A stretch of 64,000 nt of DNA. Origin: Lacihabitans sp. CCS-44 (GTDB lineage Bacteria > Bacteroidota > Bacteroidia > Cytophagales > Spirosomataceae). Positions within the stretch are counted from its first letter, which is position 1; each line of letters starts with the position of its first letter. Positions 34,891 to 43,791 of this stretch are shown here, in pieces. The notes under the pieces are model-generated. The model did no database searches, had not been told where the DNA came from, and worked only from the letters and a program-made list of their open reading frames with translations. The stretch spans positions 372,001-436,000 of the forward strand of contig NZ_RJUE01000060.1 of the NCBI RefSeq assembly GCF_024343735.1. The letters are read 5' to 3'. Made by a program: the position numbers and the translations under genes.

Positions 34891-36171
34891 ATGAATCCGA
34901 ACATACCAGAAACCAATCAGAAAAGAGTAGTAATTGTAGGAGCAGGCTTCGGAGGCCTCGTATTTGCTCAAAAAATCGCCAAACAAAATTTCCAAATCGT
35001 ATTAATCGATAAAAATAATTATCACCAGTTTCAGCCGCTGTTTTATCAAGTCGCGATGGCCGGATTGGAGCCCAGTTCTATTTCGTTTCCACTTCGGAAA
35101 ATATTTCAACACATGCCGAATGTCCACATCAGAATTACGAAAGTAAATGCTGTGGATGCCACAAAACAGTCGATTTCGACAGATTTGGGTGAAATTTCTT
35201 ATGATTATCTGGTTTTGGGACTGGGAACAGACACCAATTTTTTTGGAATGCAAAATATGATAGATAAGGCCATTCCGATGAAGTCAGTTTCAGAGGCCAT
35301 TTATTTAAGAAATAGAGTTTTGCAAAACCTTGAAGATGCTTTAACCACCCAAGATCCGCTAGAAAGAGAGGGCTTGATGAACATGGTGGTAGTTGGCGGT
35401 GGACCAACAGGCGTGGAGGTTTCGGGTACATTGGCAGAAATGAAAAAGATAATTTTGCCGAAAGATTATCCAGAATTGGACTTCAATTTAATGAAAATCT
35501 ATCTTTTTGAATCGTCACCAGAAGTTTTGGAAGTAATGTCTGATCAAGCTTCGGTAAAAGGAAAAGAATATCTTGAAAAGCTTGGAGTAATTATCAGAAC
35601 TGGCGTGAGAATCGTGGACTTTGATGGGGAATACGCCTACACCAACACAGACGAGAAAATAAGAACCAACAACGTGGTTTGGGCAGCAGGAGTGCGAGCG
35701 AATGGAATTGAGGGTTTTTCTTCCGAAATTTTTACTAGAGGAAATAGAATTAAAGTAAACGAATTTAACCAAGTAGAAGGTTTTCAAAATATCTTCGCCT
35801 TGGGCGATTTGGCCTTAATGACAGCGGACTCGGAATTCCCGAACGGTCACCCACAAATGGCTCAACCGGCCATTCAACAAGGAAAACTTTTGGCAGCGAA
35901 TTTTTCCAAAATTATCAATAATCAGAGCCACAAGCCATTCAAATACAAAGACTTAGGTTCGATGGCCACCATTGGCCGACATCTTGCCGTGGTGGATTTG
36001 CCATTCTGGAAATTCCAAGGCACATTTGCGTGGTATGTGTGGATGTTTGTACACCTGATGTCTATTTTGGGCGTAAAAAACAAAATCCTGATATTCATAA
36101 ACTGGCTTTGGAGTTATATCACTTATGATCAGTCTTTGAGATTGATAATTAAGCCTAGGTTTAAGGAGTAG
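34891..36171 (+). CDS. Type II NADH:quinone oxidoreductase (NDH-2)
   Basis: This 426-residue flavoprotein passes electrons from NADH to the quinone pool without pumping protons. It has the FAD motif VVIVGAGFGGLVFA near the N-terminus, the DKNNYHQFQPLFYQVAMAGLEP block typical of NDH-2, read at residues 42-63, and the NADH-binding motif VVVGGGPTGVEVSGTLAEM. The quinone-site block MAQPAIQQGKLLA and a C-terminal hydrophobic membrane anchor (ILIFINWLWSYITYDQSLRL) follow. It has its own transcription unit, flanked by 208 and 219 bases of gene-free sequence. Confidence 0.95.
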   Translation: MNPNIPETNQKRVVIVGAGFGGLVFAQKIAKQNFQIVLIDKNNYHQFQPLFYQVAMAGLEPSSISFPLRKIFQHMPNVHIRITKVNAVDATKQSISTDLGEISYDYLVLGLGTDTNFFGMQNMIDKAIPMKSVSEAIYLRNRVLQNLEDALTTQDPLEREGLMNMVVVGGGPTGVEVSGTLAEMKKIILPKDYPELDFNLMKIYLFESSPEVLEVMSDQASVKGKEYLEKLGVIIRTGVRIVDFDGEYAYTNTDEKIRTNNVVWAAGVRANGIEGFSSEIFTRGNRIKVNEFNQVEGFQNIFALGDLALMTADSEFPNGHPQMAQPAIQQGKLLAANFSKIINNQSHKPFKYKDLGSMATIGRHLAVVDLPFWKFQGTFAWYVWMFVHLMSILGVKNKILIFINWLWSYITYDQSLRLIIKPRFKE

Positions 36172-36390
36172 GGCAGTATTTTTTACAGTTTAATTTCCAT
36201 GAATAGGGTTCTTGCATTTCTAAACGAGTATTTCCCTCTTTGAGCTAACTAAAACAAAATGTTTTTTATATTCATTTATTTCAATTTTGCTGTTTTTTAA
36301 GTCAATTGGCGAATGATATGAAGGAAATATCCTTCAAGAGATGGACCTCTTTCACAACTGCAAATGTAAAGGTCTTTGTAAAATACGTGC

Positions 36391-36579
36391 TTACTTGACA
36401 AATTCTCTATAAATCATTGAAATACCCAATAAAATTGCTCCTATTGCTGCCCAATAACCTCTTATATTTGCTACCCAAGATAGACCAGCACTTTCTTTTA
36501 ATGATGTGGTTTTTTTCATATAAATATAAAAACCAAGACCGAAAATTAGCGATAAAATTCCTAATAAAATAGTTTTCAT
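36391..36579 (-). CDS. Small two-helix membrane protein
   Basis: The 62-residue product has two hydrophobic segments (about 3-20, LLGILSLIFGLGFYIYM, and 42-57, GYWAAIGAILLGISMIY) joined by a conserved-looking loop (TSLKESAGLSWVANIR). The composition is that of a real small inner-membrane protein rather than a chance frame. Small proteins of this type are common next to toxin-like genes in Bacteroidota, but no toxin is adjacent. Function is unknown. It is isolated between gaps of 219 and 389 bases. Confidence 0.6.
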   Translation of the reverse strand: MKTILLGILSLIFGLGFYIYMKKTTSLKESAGLSWVANIRGYWAAIGAILLGISMIYREFVK

Positions 36580-36968
36580 TTTTTCTTGAATTAATTCAGT
36601 GGTTTTTGCAAGATTTTCAACTTTACTAGTGTCATTCCTTTATATATGGTCTAACCAACCCCTTCTGTTTCTGATGTAATCACTTTACCAATTGTACCGT
36701 AGAATTTGTTAGTCTCTCAGTTGGTTTTAGCTCTCCCAGTGCATGCTTACACAAATGTGTACTTATGGTTTTTGTGCAAAGTGAAACACAGTGTTTTTTT
36801 TAATTTGTTTCAATTATGCGATATTAGTTTGTAAAACCAAAAATCTCTACGACGGCTAAAAATCTGCTATTAACGAGTGGGAAAGAAATATTCTTAATTC
36901 ATGAAACAAATTTCAGTCGTAAAAATAACCTAATTCTACAATATATTTTCAAAGTAGAAATCTAAATG
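36580..36968. other. 389-base gap with possible decayed coding sequence
   Basis: No intact gene is seen. On the minus strand at about 36735-36651 two adjacent frames read GELKPTERLTNSTVQLV and YGTIGKVITSETEGVG and each then meets a stop, which could be a frameshifted remnant. A 10-codon frame beginning MKQISVVKIT lies near 36901. Neither is strong enough to call. Confidence 0.3.
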
Positions 36969-38444
36969 TCAAACCGAAGTGAACTGCACGGAACGTTTCA
37001 ACACCTCAACCGCTTCCCTCAACTCTTCAATAGTAGACGAAGCAAAGCCAAGCCGGGTATAGTTTTTAATCTTCCATTCTACATTGTGGTGAACGCCATT
37101 GGAGAGGTAAAGTCCATTTTTCAGGGCCACTTCAGTGGTTTTCTGTATGTCTATTTCATCTGCAAACTTTACCCAAACAGACATTCCGCCTTCAGGTATC
37201 TGAAAATCAACCAATTCGCCAAAGACCCTTTTAAGCTCTTCGCAGAAAAAATCACGTCTGTTTTTATATTCTTTCAAGCCTTTGCGTAGGTGTTTTTGGA
37301 TTATTCCTTCGTGCAAAAGTTGGGCTATGGCGTTTTCGAGCATATTGTCGCCTTGGCGGTCAATAATTCTTCTATAATGGGCCAAATGTTCAATCACGTC
37401 TTCTGTCGCCACCAAATATCCTACTCGAAAGGCAGGTGATATGCTTTTGGTGAAAGAGCCCGAATACAAAACCATGCCTTGGTTATCTGCACTAGCCAAA
37501 GGCATGAGCGGTCGGCTTTGGTAATGAAAATCATAGTCATAATCGTCCTCAAAGATGATGAACTTGTATTTTTGAGCCAGTTGTAACAACTTTATTCTTC
37601 TATCTGCCTTCAGCGTGACGGTAGTAGGATAGTTGTGGTGCGAAGTTATATAGATCAATCGGATGATATGGCTTTTACATAATTCCTCTAAAGCATCCAC
37701 ATCTAATCCATTTTCGTCGATTGGCACTTTCAAAAGCTCTGCACCGGCTTGTAGGAAACTTATATTAGCACTTTGCCAACTAGATTCTCCAATGGCCACT
37801 TTATCGCCCGCCTTAATAAATGCCAGACTGGTAAGATACAAACCCATTATTGTGCCTCTCACTATGAGCAAATTGTTTTCATTGATATTCAGTCCTCGAG
37901 TCTCATTCAAATATTTTGCGAGCTCTTTTCTGAGCCAAAGACTTCCTTTTGTATCACCATAGCCGAGTTTTTGATAAGAATTTCCAAGAATCAAATTACT
38001 GCGATAGGCTCTTGCCAAGTCCGCCAAAGGGGCCAATCGTGGGTCTGGAAAACCGTCGTCGAGATGAAGTTTGTCAGTAGCTTTTATCACTTCTCTGATA
38101 AGGAAATCTTTCTTTTCAAATGCAAATCCAGCACTTTTTGATTTTTGATTTTTTTGATTTTCTTCTAAAAATTGTGGGATTATTTCAGGTAGATTTTGAG
38201 CCACGAAAGTCCCATTTCCTTGTTTGGTTTCGAGCCATCCTTGAGTTATAAGTTCGTCATAAACTTGAGTAATGGTTTTTCGATGAACGCCCAAGGCTTC
38301 GCTTAAAGCCCTAGAGCTGAGTAGTTTTTGACCAAAAGACAGTTTTCCATCACGTATCAAAACCATCAATTGCTGAGAAATTTGCTGATAGATCGGGTTT
38401 TTTAGTGATTTATCAATCGTTATATTTGACTTGAAAGGAAACAT
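36969..38444 (-). CDS. MocR/PdxR-type regulator (GntR HTH fused to aminotransferase domain)
   Basis: The 491-residue protein joins an N-terminal GntR-type winged helix (about 10-80, IYQQISQQLMVLIRDGKL and SRALSEALGVHRKTI) to a fold-type I aminotransferase domain with the PLP-lysine motif YSGSFTKSISPAFRVGYL. MocR proteins use PLP as a sensor and often control vitamin B6, amino-acid or cell-wall genes. It is divergent from a GNAT and a PNPOx-like gene, the usual target type. Two direct ATTGGAC repeats in the 83-base gap are candidate binding sites. It is likely both activator of the module and self-repressor. Confidence 0.93.
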   Translation of the reverse strand: MFPFKSNITIDKSLKNPIYQQISQQLMVLIRDGKLSFGQKLLSSRALSEALGVHRKTITQVYDELITQGWLETKQGNGTFVAQNLPEIIPQFLEENQKNQKSKSAGFAFEKKDFLIREVIKATDKLHLDDGFPDPRLAPLADLARAYRSNLILGNSYQKLGYGDTKGSLWLRKELAKYLNETRGLNINENNLLIVRGTIMGLYLTSLAFIKAGDKVAIGESSWQSANISFLQAGAELLKVPIDENGLDVDALEELCKSHIIRLIYITSHHNYPTTVTLKADRRIKLLQLAQKYKFIIFEDDYDYDFHYQSRPLMPLASADNQGMVLYSGSFTKSISPAFRVGYLVATEDVIEHLAHYRRIIDRQGDNMLENAIAQLLHEGIIQKHLRKGLKEYKNRRDFFCEELKRVFGELVDFQIPEGGMSVWVKFADEIDIQKTTEVALKNGLYLSNGVHHNVEWKIKNYTRLGFASSTIEELREAVEVLKRSVQFTSV

Positions 38445-38446
38445 AA

Positions 38447-38476
38447 ATTGGACTACTTGTTTTATAAATATTGGAC
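38447..38476. promoter_or_regulatory. Candidate MocR operator: two ATTGGAC direct repeats
   Basis: ATTGGAC occurs at 38447-38453 and 38470-38476, 23 bases apart, which is close to two helical turns. MocR/PdxR regulators are known to bind such spaced direct repeats between divergent genes. The right repeat abuts the -33 element of the GNAT promoter. Confidence 0.6.
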
Positions 38477-38478
38477 GA

Positions 38479-38508
38479 TTTGTGTCAGCCAGTAAAAGTA
38501 TAGCTTTG
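38479..38508 (+). promoter_or_regulatory. Bacteroidota promoter for the GNAT/PNPOx-like genes
   Basis: TTTG at 38479-38482, an 18-base spacer, and TAGCTTTG at 38501-38508 match the -33/-7 consensus. The ATG follows 19 bases later. Confidence 0.65.
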
Positions 38509-38527
38509 TGGTGTAATAAAAAATACG

Positions 38528-38947
38528 ATGGAAATAAAATTTGCAGAAACCGAAGAAGATTTAAAGAAATGTTTGGAAGTTATTCAGGCCTTGCGACCGC
38601 ATTTGACCTTGGATCGATTCCTTTCTTTGGTTCCAGAAATGAAAAAAGAATCCTACCGGCTTGCTTTTATTGAAGAAAATGGAAAAGCCGTTTCTGCTTG
38701 CGGGTTCAGATACATGACTACGCTTTTTGAGTGTAGGTATATCTATATTGACGACCTCAGCACTTTGCCCGAAGCGAGAGGAAAAGGTTACGCTGGAGCA
38801 CTTTTTGATTTTGTTGTAGAAATGGCGAAAGAGGAAGGGTTGCCAGCCGTTCATTTAGATTCGGGCCATCAACGATTTGATGCCCACAGACTTTACCTCA
38901 ACAAAGGAATGAAGATTGTTTACCATCATTTTAGACTTGAAATTTGA
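38528..38947 (+). CDS. GNAT family N-acetyltransferase
   Basis: The 139-residue protein has the GNAT fold with the acetyl-CoA pyrophosphate-binding motif EARGKGYAGALFDF and the late HLDSGHQRFDAHRLYLNKGM block, where the protein resembles phosphinothricin-type acetyltransferases. The acceptor is unknown. It is the first gene after the divergent MocR regulator and lies 29 bases upstream of the PNPOx-like gene, so the two are probably one MocR-controlled operon. Confidence 0.9.
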   Translation: MEIKFAETEEDLKKCLEVIQALRPHLTLDRFLSLVPEMKKESYRLAFIEENGKAVSACGFRYMTTLFECRYIYIDDLSTLPEARGKGYAGALFDFVVEMAKEEGLPAVHLDSGHQRFDAHRLYLNKGMKIVYHHFRLEI

Positions 38948-38976
38948 TTTAGAATTTTTTAAAAACGAAGAAAATT

Positions 38977-39615
38977 ATGATACAACAAACCCCACGTACT
39001 ACCACGAGTAGAATGCCCAAACGTACACAATACGATGAAGAACTAGTCTATTCTATTTTGGACGAAGCCTTATTTTGCACCATTAGCTATGCCATTGATA
39101 ATCAACCTTTTTCTATCCCAACAGCATTCGTTAGGAAAGAAAATAGGTTATATATCCACGGTTCTGTGGGCAGCCATTTTTTACGAGGAATAGAATCTGG
39201 AATACCTGTTTGTATTTCGGTGATGCTCACCGATTCTTTGGTGGTGGCGAAGTCTGCATTTCATCATTCAGTCAATTATCGGTCTGTTATTATTTTCTCG
39301 AATGCAGTAAAACACGAAGAGTTTGACGAAAAAGCTTCTTTTTTTCAAGAATTGACAGAGAAAATAGTACCGAACAGTTGGGATTATCTTCGTCCTATGA
39401 AAGCCAGTGAGGTCAATAAAACCACACTTTTGTCTTTCGAAATACTAGAAGCATCGGCCCGTATGCGTACAGGGATGCCCAATGACGATGAAGCCGACAA
39501 AGAACTTCCCATTTGGTCAGGAATTATCCCGATTCCAAGCAAAAGACTAACACCAGTTGCTGATGAAAACAGTGTCGGTATTCAGTTGCCAGAGCATTTG
39601 GAGAATATGCAATAG
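38977..39615 (+). CDS. Pyridoxamine 5'-phosphate oxidase-like flavin-binding protein
   Basis: The 212-residue protein fits the split-barrel FMN-binding family (PNPOx/NimA-like): TSRMPKRTQYDEELVYSILD at the N-terminus, then CTISYAIDNQPFSIPTAF, the IHGSVGSHFLRG block and NYRSVIIFSNAV. It is not PdxH itself. Proteins of this group next to MocR and GNAT genes recur in many bacteria and probably act in flavin- or B6-linked detoxification. It lies 29 bases after the GNAT gene and 32 bases before another GNAT gene. Confidence 0.88.
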   Translation: MIQQTPRTTTSRMPKRTQYDEELVYSILDEALFCTISYAIDNQPFSIPTAFVRKENRLYIHGSVGSHFLRGIESGIPVCISVMLTDSLVVAKSAFHHSVNYRSVIIFSNAVKHEEFDEKASFFQELTEKIVPNSWDYLRPMKASEVNKTTLLSFEILEASARMRTGMPNDDEADKELPIWSGIIPIPSKRLTPVADENSVGIQLPEHLENMQ

Positions 39616-39647
39616 TTTAAATCATATTTTTAATAACAGAATCAATT

Positions 39648-40076
39648 ATGGATAACATAAAAATTAAAACAGGAAAGGAAAACATGGATATAAAAGAAAT
39701 ACATCGTTTTCTAAGCAATGAGTCATATTGGGCAAAAGGGATATCATTTGATTTAGTGAACAACTCTCTTGAAAATTCATTCTGTATAGGGGCATTTGTG
39801 AATGATAAGCAAGTTGGATTTGGACGAATTATTACAGATTATCACACATTTGGGTGGTTTGCAGACTTCTTTGTTTTGTCGGAGTTTCGAGGCCAGGGGG
39901 TTTCAAAAAAAATGATTTCACACATTTCAAATCAGGAATGGATAAAAAACCTAAGGAGGATAATGTTAAATACAAGTGACGCACATGGGTTGTACCAACA
40001 ATTTGGTTTTAAAGAATTGACAAATCCAACATTTATACTCGAGATTTACAGGCCAGATGTCCATTTGCGTCCGTAA
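39648..40076 (+). CDS. GNAT family N-acetyltransferase
   Basis: The 142-residue protein has GNAT motif A in DFFVLSEFRGQGVSKKM and the C-terminal DAHGLYQQFGFKEL block, with the early YWAKGISFDLV segment common in a Bacteroidota/Gram-positive subgroup. The acceptor is unknown. A second ATG at 39687 (MDIKEIHRFL) is a plausible shorter start. It lies 32 bases after the PNPOx-like gene and may be read from the same transcript. The following 182 bases hold the gcvT promoter. Confidence 0.85.
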   Translation: MDNIKIKTGKENMDIKEIHRFLSNESYWAKGISFDLVNNSLENSFCIGAFVNDKQVGFGRIITDYHTFGWFADFFVLSEFRGQGVSKKMISHISNQEWIKNLRRIMLNTSDAHGLYQQFGFKELTNPTFILEIYRPDVHLRP

Positions 40077-40227
40077 TGGTGACTAGGGTTGCCCAACAGC
40101 CGCAATTTGATTTGTGATTTTCTCTAAAAAAGATTTTGAAAAAGGTCTTTACGGATTAATACCTAAGGGATGTTTAAATTAGTGGACGCTAAAAGTAGGT
40201 TATTTACAAACCGTAAGGAACAAATAT

Positions 40228-40235
40228 TATCTTTG
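40228..40235 (+). promoter_or_regulatory. -7 promoter element TATCTTTG for gcvT
   Basis: TATCTTTG fits TAnnTTTG and lies 24 bases before the gcvT start at 40260. No glycine riboswitch-like structure is apparent in the short leader. Confidence 0.5.
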
Positions 40236-40259
40236 TAAAAAAAAATCAAAATCAATAAA

Positions 40260-41353
40260 TGGACGCAAAGAAAATAACGCTCAGTGACTTTCACGAATCG
40301 ATTGGTGGCAAAATGGTGCCTTTTGCAGGCTTTTATATGCCTGTAAGATATTCATCTGACAATGAAGAACATCGTTGTGTGCGTGAGGGCGTGGGCGTAT
40401 TTGACGTGTCGCACATGGGTGAGTTTCATTTGAAAGGCGAAAAAGCTTTGGATTTGATTCAATATGTAACCTCAAACGATGCCTCAGTTTTGTTTGATGG
40501 TAAAATTCAATACGCATACTTACCCAACAAAGAGGGCGGGGTAGTAGATGACCTTTTGGTTTATAAAATACAAGACAACGAATATATGTTGGTCGTCAAT
40601 GCGGGAAACATAGAAAAAGATTGGAACTGGATTTCGAGCCACAATACTTTTGGCGTTGAAATGAAAGACCTTTCTGATGCAACGAGTTTGTTTGCAGTTC
40701 AGGGTCCGAAAGCTACTGAAACGCTCCAAAAGCTGACCAGTATCGATTTGTCTACAATGGACTATTACACCTTTGTTAAAGGCGAATTTGCGGGTCATCA
40801 AGGCATTACAATTTCGGCCACAGGTTACACAGGAGCAGGCGGATTTGAGATTTATCTGCCAAATGAAATAGCAGAGGAGGTTTGGAAAAAAATATTTGAA
40901 GCAGGAGCAGAATTTGATATTAAACCAATTGGTTTGGGAGCAAGAGATACGTTGAGACTTGAAATGGGCTATTGTCTTTATGGCAATGACATCACAGATA
41001 CTACTTCGCCGCTTGAAGCAGGCTTGGGCTGGGTGACCAAATTCACCAAAAGTTTTATCAATAGTGAAAACCTGTTGGCTCAAAAGCAAGTTGGTTTAAA
41101 GCAAAAATTGGTTGGCCTTGAAATGATTGACCGTGGAATACCTCGCAGTCACTACGAAATCTGTGATGCAGACGGAAATACGATTGGCGAAATTTCTTCA
41201 GGGACACAATCACCAACTTTGAATAAGGGTATTGCGATGGGTTTTGTAAAAACCGATTTTAGTAAAGTAGGAACTGAAATTTTTGTAAAAATCAGAGAAA
41301 AATTGGTAAAAGCACAAGTGGTGAAATTACCTTTTGTAAAGCCTGGGGTGTAA
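40260..41353 (+). CDS. gcvT: Glycine cleavage system T protein (aminomethyltransferase)
   Basis: GcvT moves the methylene group from the H-protein-bound aminomethyl intermediate to tetrahydrofolate, releasing ammonia, in glycine breakdown. The 364-residue protein has the standard features: [19 protein letters not shown] at the N-terminus, [19 protein letters not shown], the [16 protein letters not shown] block, and [20 protein letters not shown]. The other gcv genes are not in this window, as is usual in Bacteroidota. The initial ATG lies at 40259-40261, so the exact first base may be 40259. fabG follows 81 bases later. Confidence 0.96.
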
Positions 41354-41434
41354 TATAGTCGCCAAAGTCTGTGTCTTCACGGACTTTGAATAGCCAACTT
41401 GGAAAGTTTTCCAAAACATCAACCTTAAAACTAA

Positions 41435-42169
41435 ATGAAACTAAACAATAAAGTAGCCGTCATCACAGGCGGAGCAAGAGGAATCGGAAAAGCATCAGCA
41501 GAACTTTTTGCCAAAGAAGGGGCAACAGTCATCATCTGGGATTTACTTGATGCTGGCCAAGAAACTGCTGACGGAATACTTAAAGCAGGAGGAAACTGTC
41601 AGTTCATGAAAGTGGCAGTAACTGATCCTGAGGCGATAGGAAAGGCGGTAGCTGAAATTATCAGTCAACATCAGAAAGTAGACATTTTAATCAACAATGC
41701 TGGTATCACTCGTGACAAAAGCATGCTCAAAATGACGCATGACGAATGGCAGTCTGTAATCGACGTGAATTTGACTGGTGTTTTTAACTGCACGAAAGCA
41801 GTGGTTCCATACATGGTAGAACAAAAGTATGGTAGAATAATCTGCACTTCGTCAATAGTCGGAATTTCTGGAAACTTCGGACAAACCAACTATGTGGCCA
41901 CAAAAGCTGCGATAATCGGCATGGTAAAAACTTGGGCCAAGGAATTCGGAAAACACAATATCACAGCAAATGCTGTAGCTCCAGGTTTTATAAAAACCGA
42001 CATGACAGATCTTATGCCTCAGGAAGTTATAGATAAAATGGTGTCCGAAATACCTTCAAAAGGTATGGGATTACCAATAGACATCGCCAATGCATACCTG
42101 TTTTTGGCATCAGAGGAGGCTTCATTTATCAATGGCCATACGCTTTCGGTGAATGGTGGGATGGTGTAA
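41435..42169 (+). CDS. fabG: 3-oxoacyl-ACP reductase FabG-like short-chain dehydrogenase
   Basis: The 244-residue protein is a classical SDR with the NADPH motif TGGARGIG (11-18), the NNAG motif (87-90) and the catalytic set S140, Y153 and K157 (YVATK). Its sequence, including ITRDKSMLKM after NNAG and the end FINGHTLSVNGGMV, matches FabG or the related acetoacetyl-CoA reductase PhaB. FabG reduces 3-oxoacyl-ACP in fatty-acid elongation. The genome may hold another FabG in the fab cluster, so the exact substrate is uncertain. It stands alone after gcvT. Confidence 0.88.
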   Translation: MKLNNKVAVITGGARGIGKASAELFAKEGATVIIWDLLDAGQETADGILKAGGNCQFMKVAVTDPEAIGKAVAEIISQHQKVDILINNAGITRDKSMLKMTHDEWQSVIDVNLTGVFNCTKAVVPYMVEQKYGRIICTSSIVGISGNFGQTNYVATKAAIIGMVKTWAKEFGKHNITANAVAPGFIKTDMTDLMPQEVIDKMVSEIPSKGMGLPIDIANAYLFLASEEASFINGHTLSVNGGMV

Positions 42170-42258
42170 GTTTGACAGAAAATATAAATTTGTTGATAAA
42201 AAAAGGTAGAAAGAAAAAGAAATTCTATCCGTGTCAAATCAGTTAAATCCGTGTTCTT

Positions 42259-43683
42259 TCACTTCTCAAAAACTATTTTCTCAAATTCAAGAAAATCATT
42301 TTCCAATTTCTTCAAAATAGAAGTTTTCAAACTTTCCTCTTCAATAAAAGAAAAGCGAATACTGTTGAAAACCAGCTGCTTAATTTCTGAATAAGAAAAC
42401 TCTGGATATCTTTTAGCCAGCAAAACGTATTGTTCCGTAAGATTGGTTCTTAAAACCCCAGCATCGTCCGTAGAAATTACGATAGGAACACCGTGTTGAT
42501 GATAAAGCGAAATGGGATGCTCGTCGTTTTTAACATTCAGAATAAATTCATTACTCGTCAGGTTAATTTCTACTGCAATTTGCTCGTCTTTCATTTTTTT
42601 CAAAAGCGAAAAAGCATCTTTTTCAAATGGCATGTCTATTCCATGTCCAACTCGCTTCGCATTGGCTACAGAAATGGCTTCATTGATGTGCCAAGACAGA
42701 TCTTCAGGCTTCACCAATCCAAGTGACAGTTCGCCTGCATGAAGTGCGTTTTTGGTGTTCGGAAACTTCTTGTTTAGGTATTTGTACATTTGCATGTGAA
42801 GCCAATAATCATTCATGGCCACATCACGATCTTCTTGCCCCACAATGTTCACACCATTAATTAGCTGGCTGCCTTGGTCGCTTAGATAGCAAACAAGCAA
42901 ATCTCCAAAGACTTCTGCTGGCTGTTTAAGTCGCAGTATTGCATTTTGATAGCGAAGGGTGAAGTTTTGATCATCAATCTTGTTAGAATTATGAATTTTT
43001 GCCAAACCTTCATTATAAATTTTTGCTTGATTCTCTGCCCCGTTTTTCATGAAATAGGCATGCATTTCATCCAATATTTTTTCCAAATCCTCCTCACTTT
43101 GCTTGGCTTGAGCAACTCTAAGGGGTGTGTTAAAAGCATCGACTTCGTTGCCATTTTTTCCTTTGAAAAACAGCAGAAACATAGTTTCGATATAACTCAC
43201 ATTTTCCTTTAAGGCTCTATTTTTTAGTTCCCCAAGTCCAGAAACTATCTCTCGGTCTTTAGCTGGACTGAAGCCATCGAAAGTGCTAAAAAAGTGGTCG
43301 TCGGAGGGGCCTTTTGAAGCATGAAAGTCTTTACTCGACCATTTTTCCAGAAGCTTTTGTTTATAAACGCCAAACTCATTTTTCTGAATTAAATCTGAAA
43401 TTTTTCGCCAGCTTTTATCTTTTTGAACATTGCCAGAAAACTCTTTTTGAACAACTAAAGTACTGATATTGAGCCAAAAATCATTCTTTACGGCATAATC
43501 AATAAATGTTTCGGTATAAATAGAGCCATCGTAGTGGTGATGCAAATCTCCGCCTTTGGGCATAGCCGAAAAGAATGCCCTTAGTTTGGCAGTATTATCA
43601 CGGATTTGGTCAAATTGAACATCGAGAGATTGACTTTTGGCAGAAAAAAAACTGAAAACGAAAAGGATGAATAATTTCTTCAC
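42259..43683 (-). CDS. Secreted adenosine deaminase-like amidohydrolase
   Basis: The 474-residue protein begins with a GTG start and a signal peptide (KKLFILFVFSFFSAKSQS). It has the adenosine deaminase metal sites: GGDLHHHYDGS (H48, H50), LHAGE, RVGHGIDM and ISTDDAGVL. The long N-terminal region and export signal make it resemble extracellular ADGF/CECR1-type deaminases, so it may convert extracellular adenosine to inosine for nucleoside scavenging. This is inference from the motif set. It is a single gene, convergent with fabG. Confidence 0.9.
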   Translation of the reverse strand: MKKLFILFVFSFFSAKSQSLDVQFDQIRDNTAKLRAFFSAMPKGGDLHHHYDGSIYTETFIDYAVKNDFWLNISTLVVQKEFSGNVQKDKSWRKISDLIQKNEFGVYKQKLLEKWSSKDFHASKGPSDDHFFSTFDGFSPAKDREIVSGLGELKNRALKENVSYIETMFLLFFKGKNGNEVDAFNTPLRVAQAKQSEEDLEKILDEMHAYFMKNGAENQAKIYNEGLAKIHNSNKIDDQNFTLRYQNAILRLKQPAEVFGDLLVCYLSDQGSQLINGVNIVGQEDRDVAMNDYWLHMQMYKYLNKKFPNTKNALHAGELSLGLVKPEDLSWHINEAISVANAKRVGHGIDMPFEKDAFSLLKKMKDEQIAVEINLTSNEFILNVKNDEHPISLYHQHGVPIVISTDDAGVLRTNLTEQYVLLAKRYPEFSYSEIKQLVFNSIRFSFIEEESLKTSILKKLENDFLEFEKIVFEK

Positions 43684-43791
43684 TTGGCTGATTGTTGAGT
43701 TTAAACTTGAGTTTAAATTCTCTGCAAGTTACGGATTTTTTTGTTTTTTGTAATAAGAAGGATTTCTTAGAAAAGAATTACTTAGACAATT

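Noticed and set aside
36901-36933. Ten-codon frame beginning MKQISVVKIT
   Set aside because: It is too short, with no conservation evidence; it may be part of a decayed region.
40077-40259. Glycine riboswitch before gcvT
   Set aside because: No paired aptamer-like structure is evident; the gap holds only a promoter-like element.
40520-41089. Long minus-strand open frame opposite gcvT
   Set aside because: It is antisense to a conserved gene and shows a Cys-rich, non-protein-like composition.
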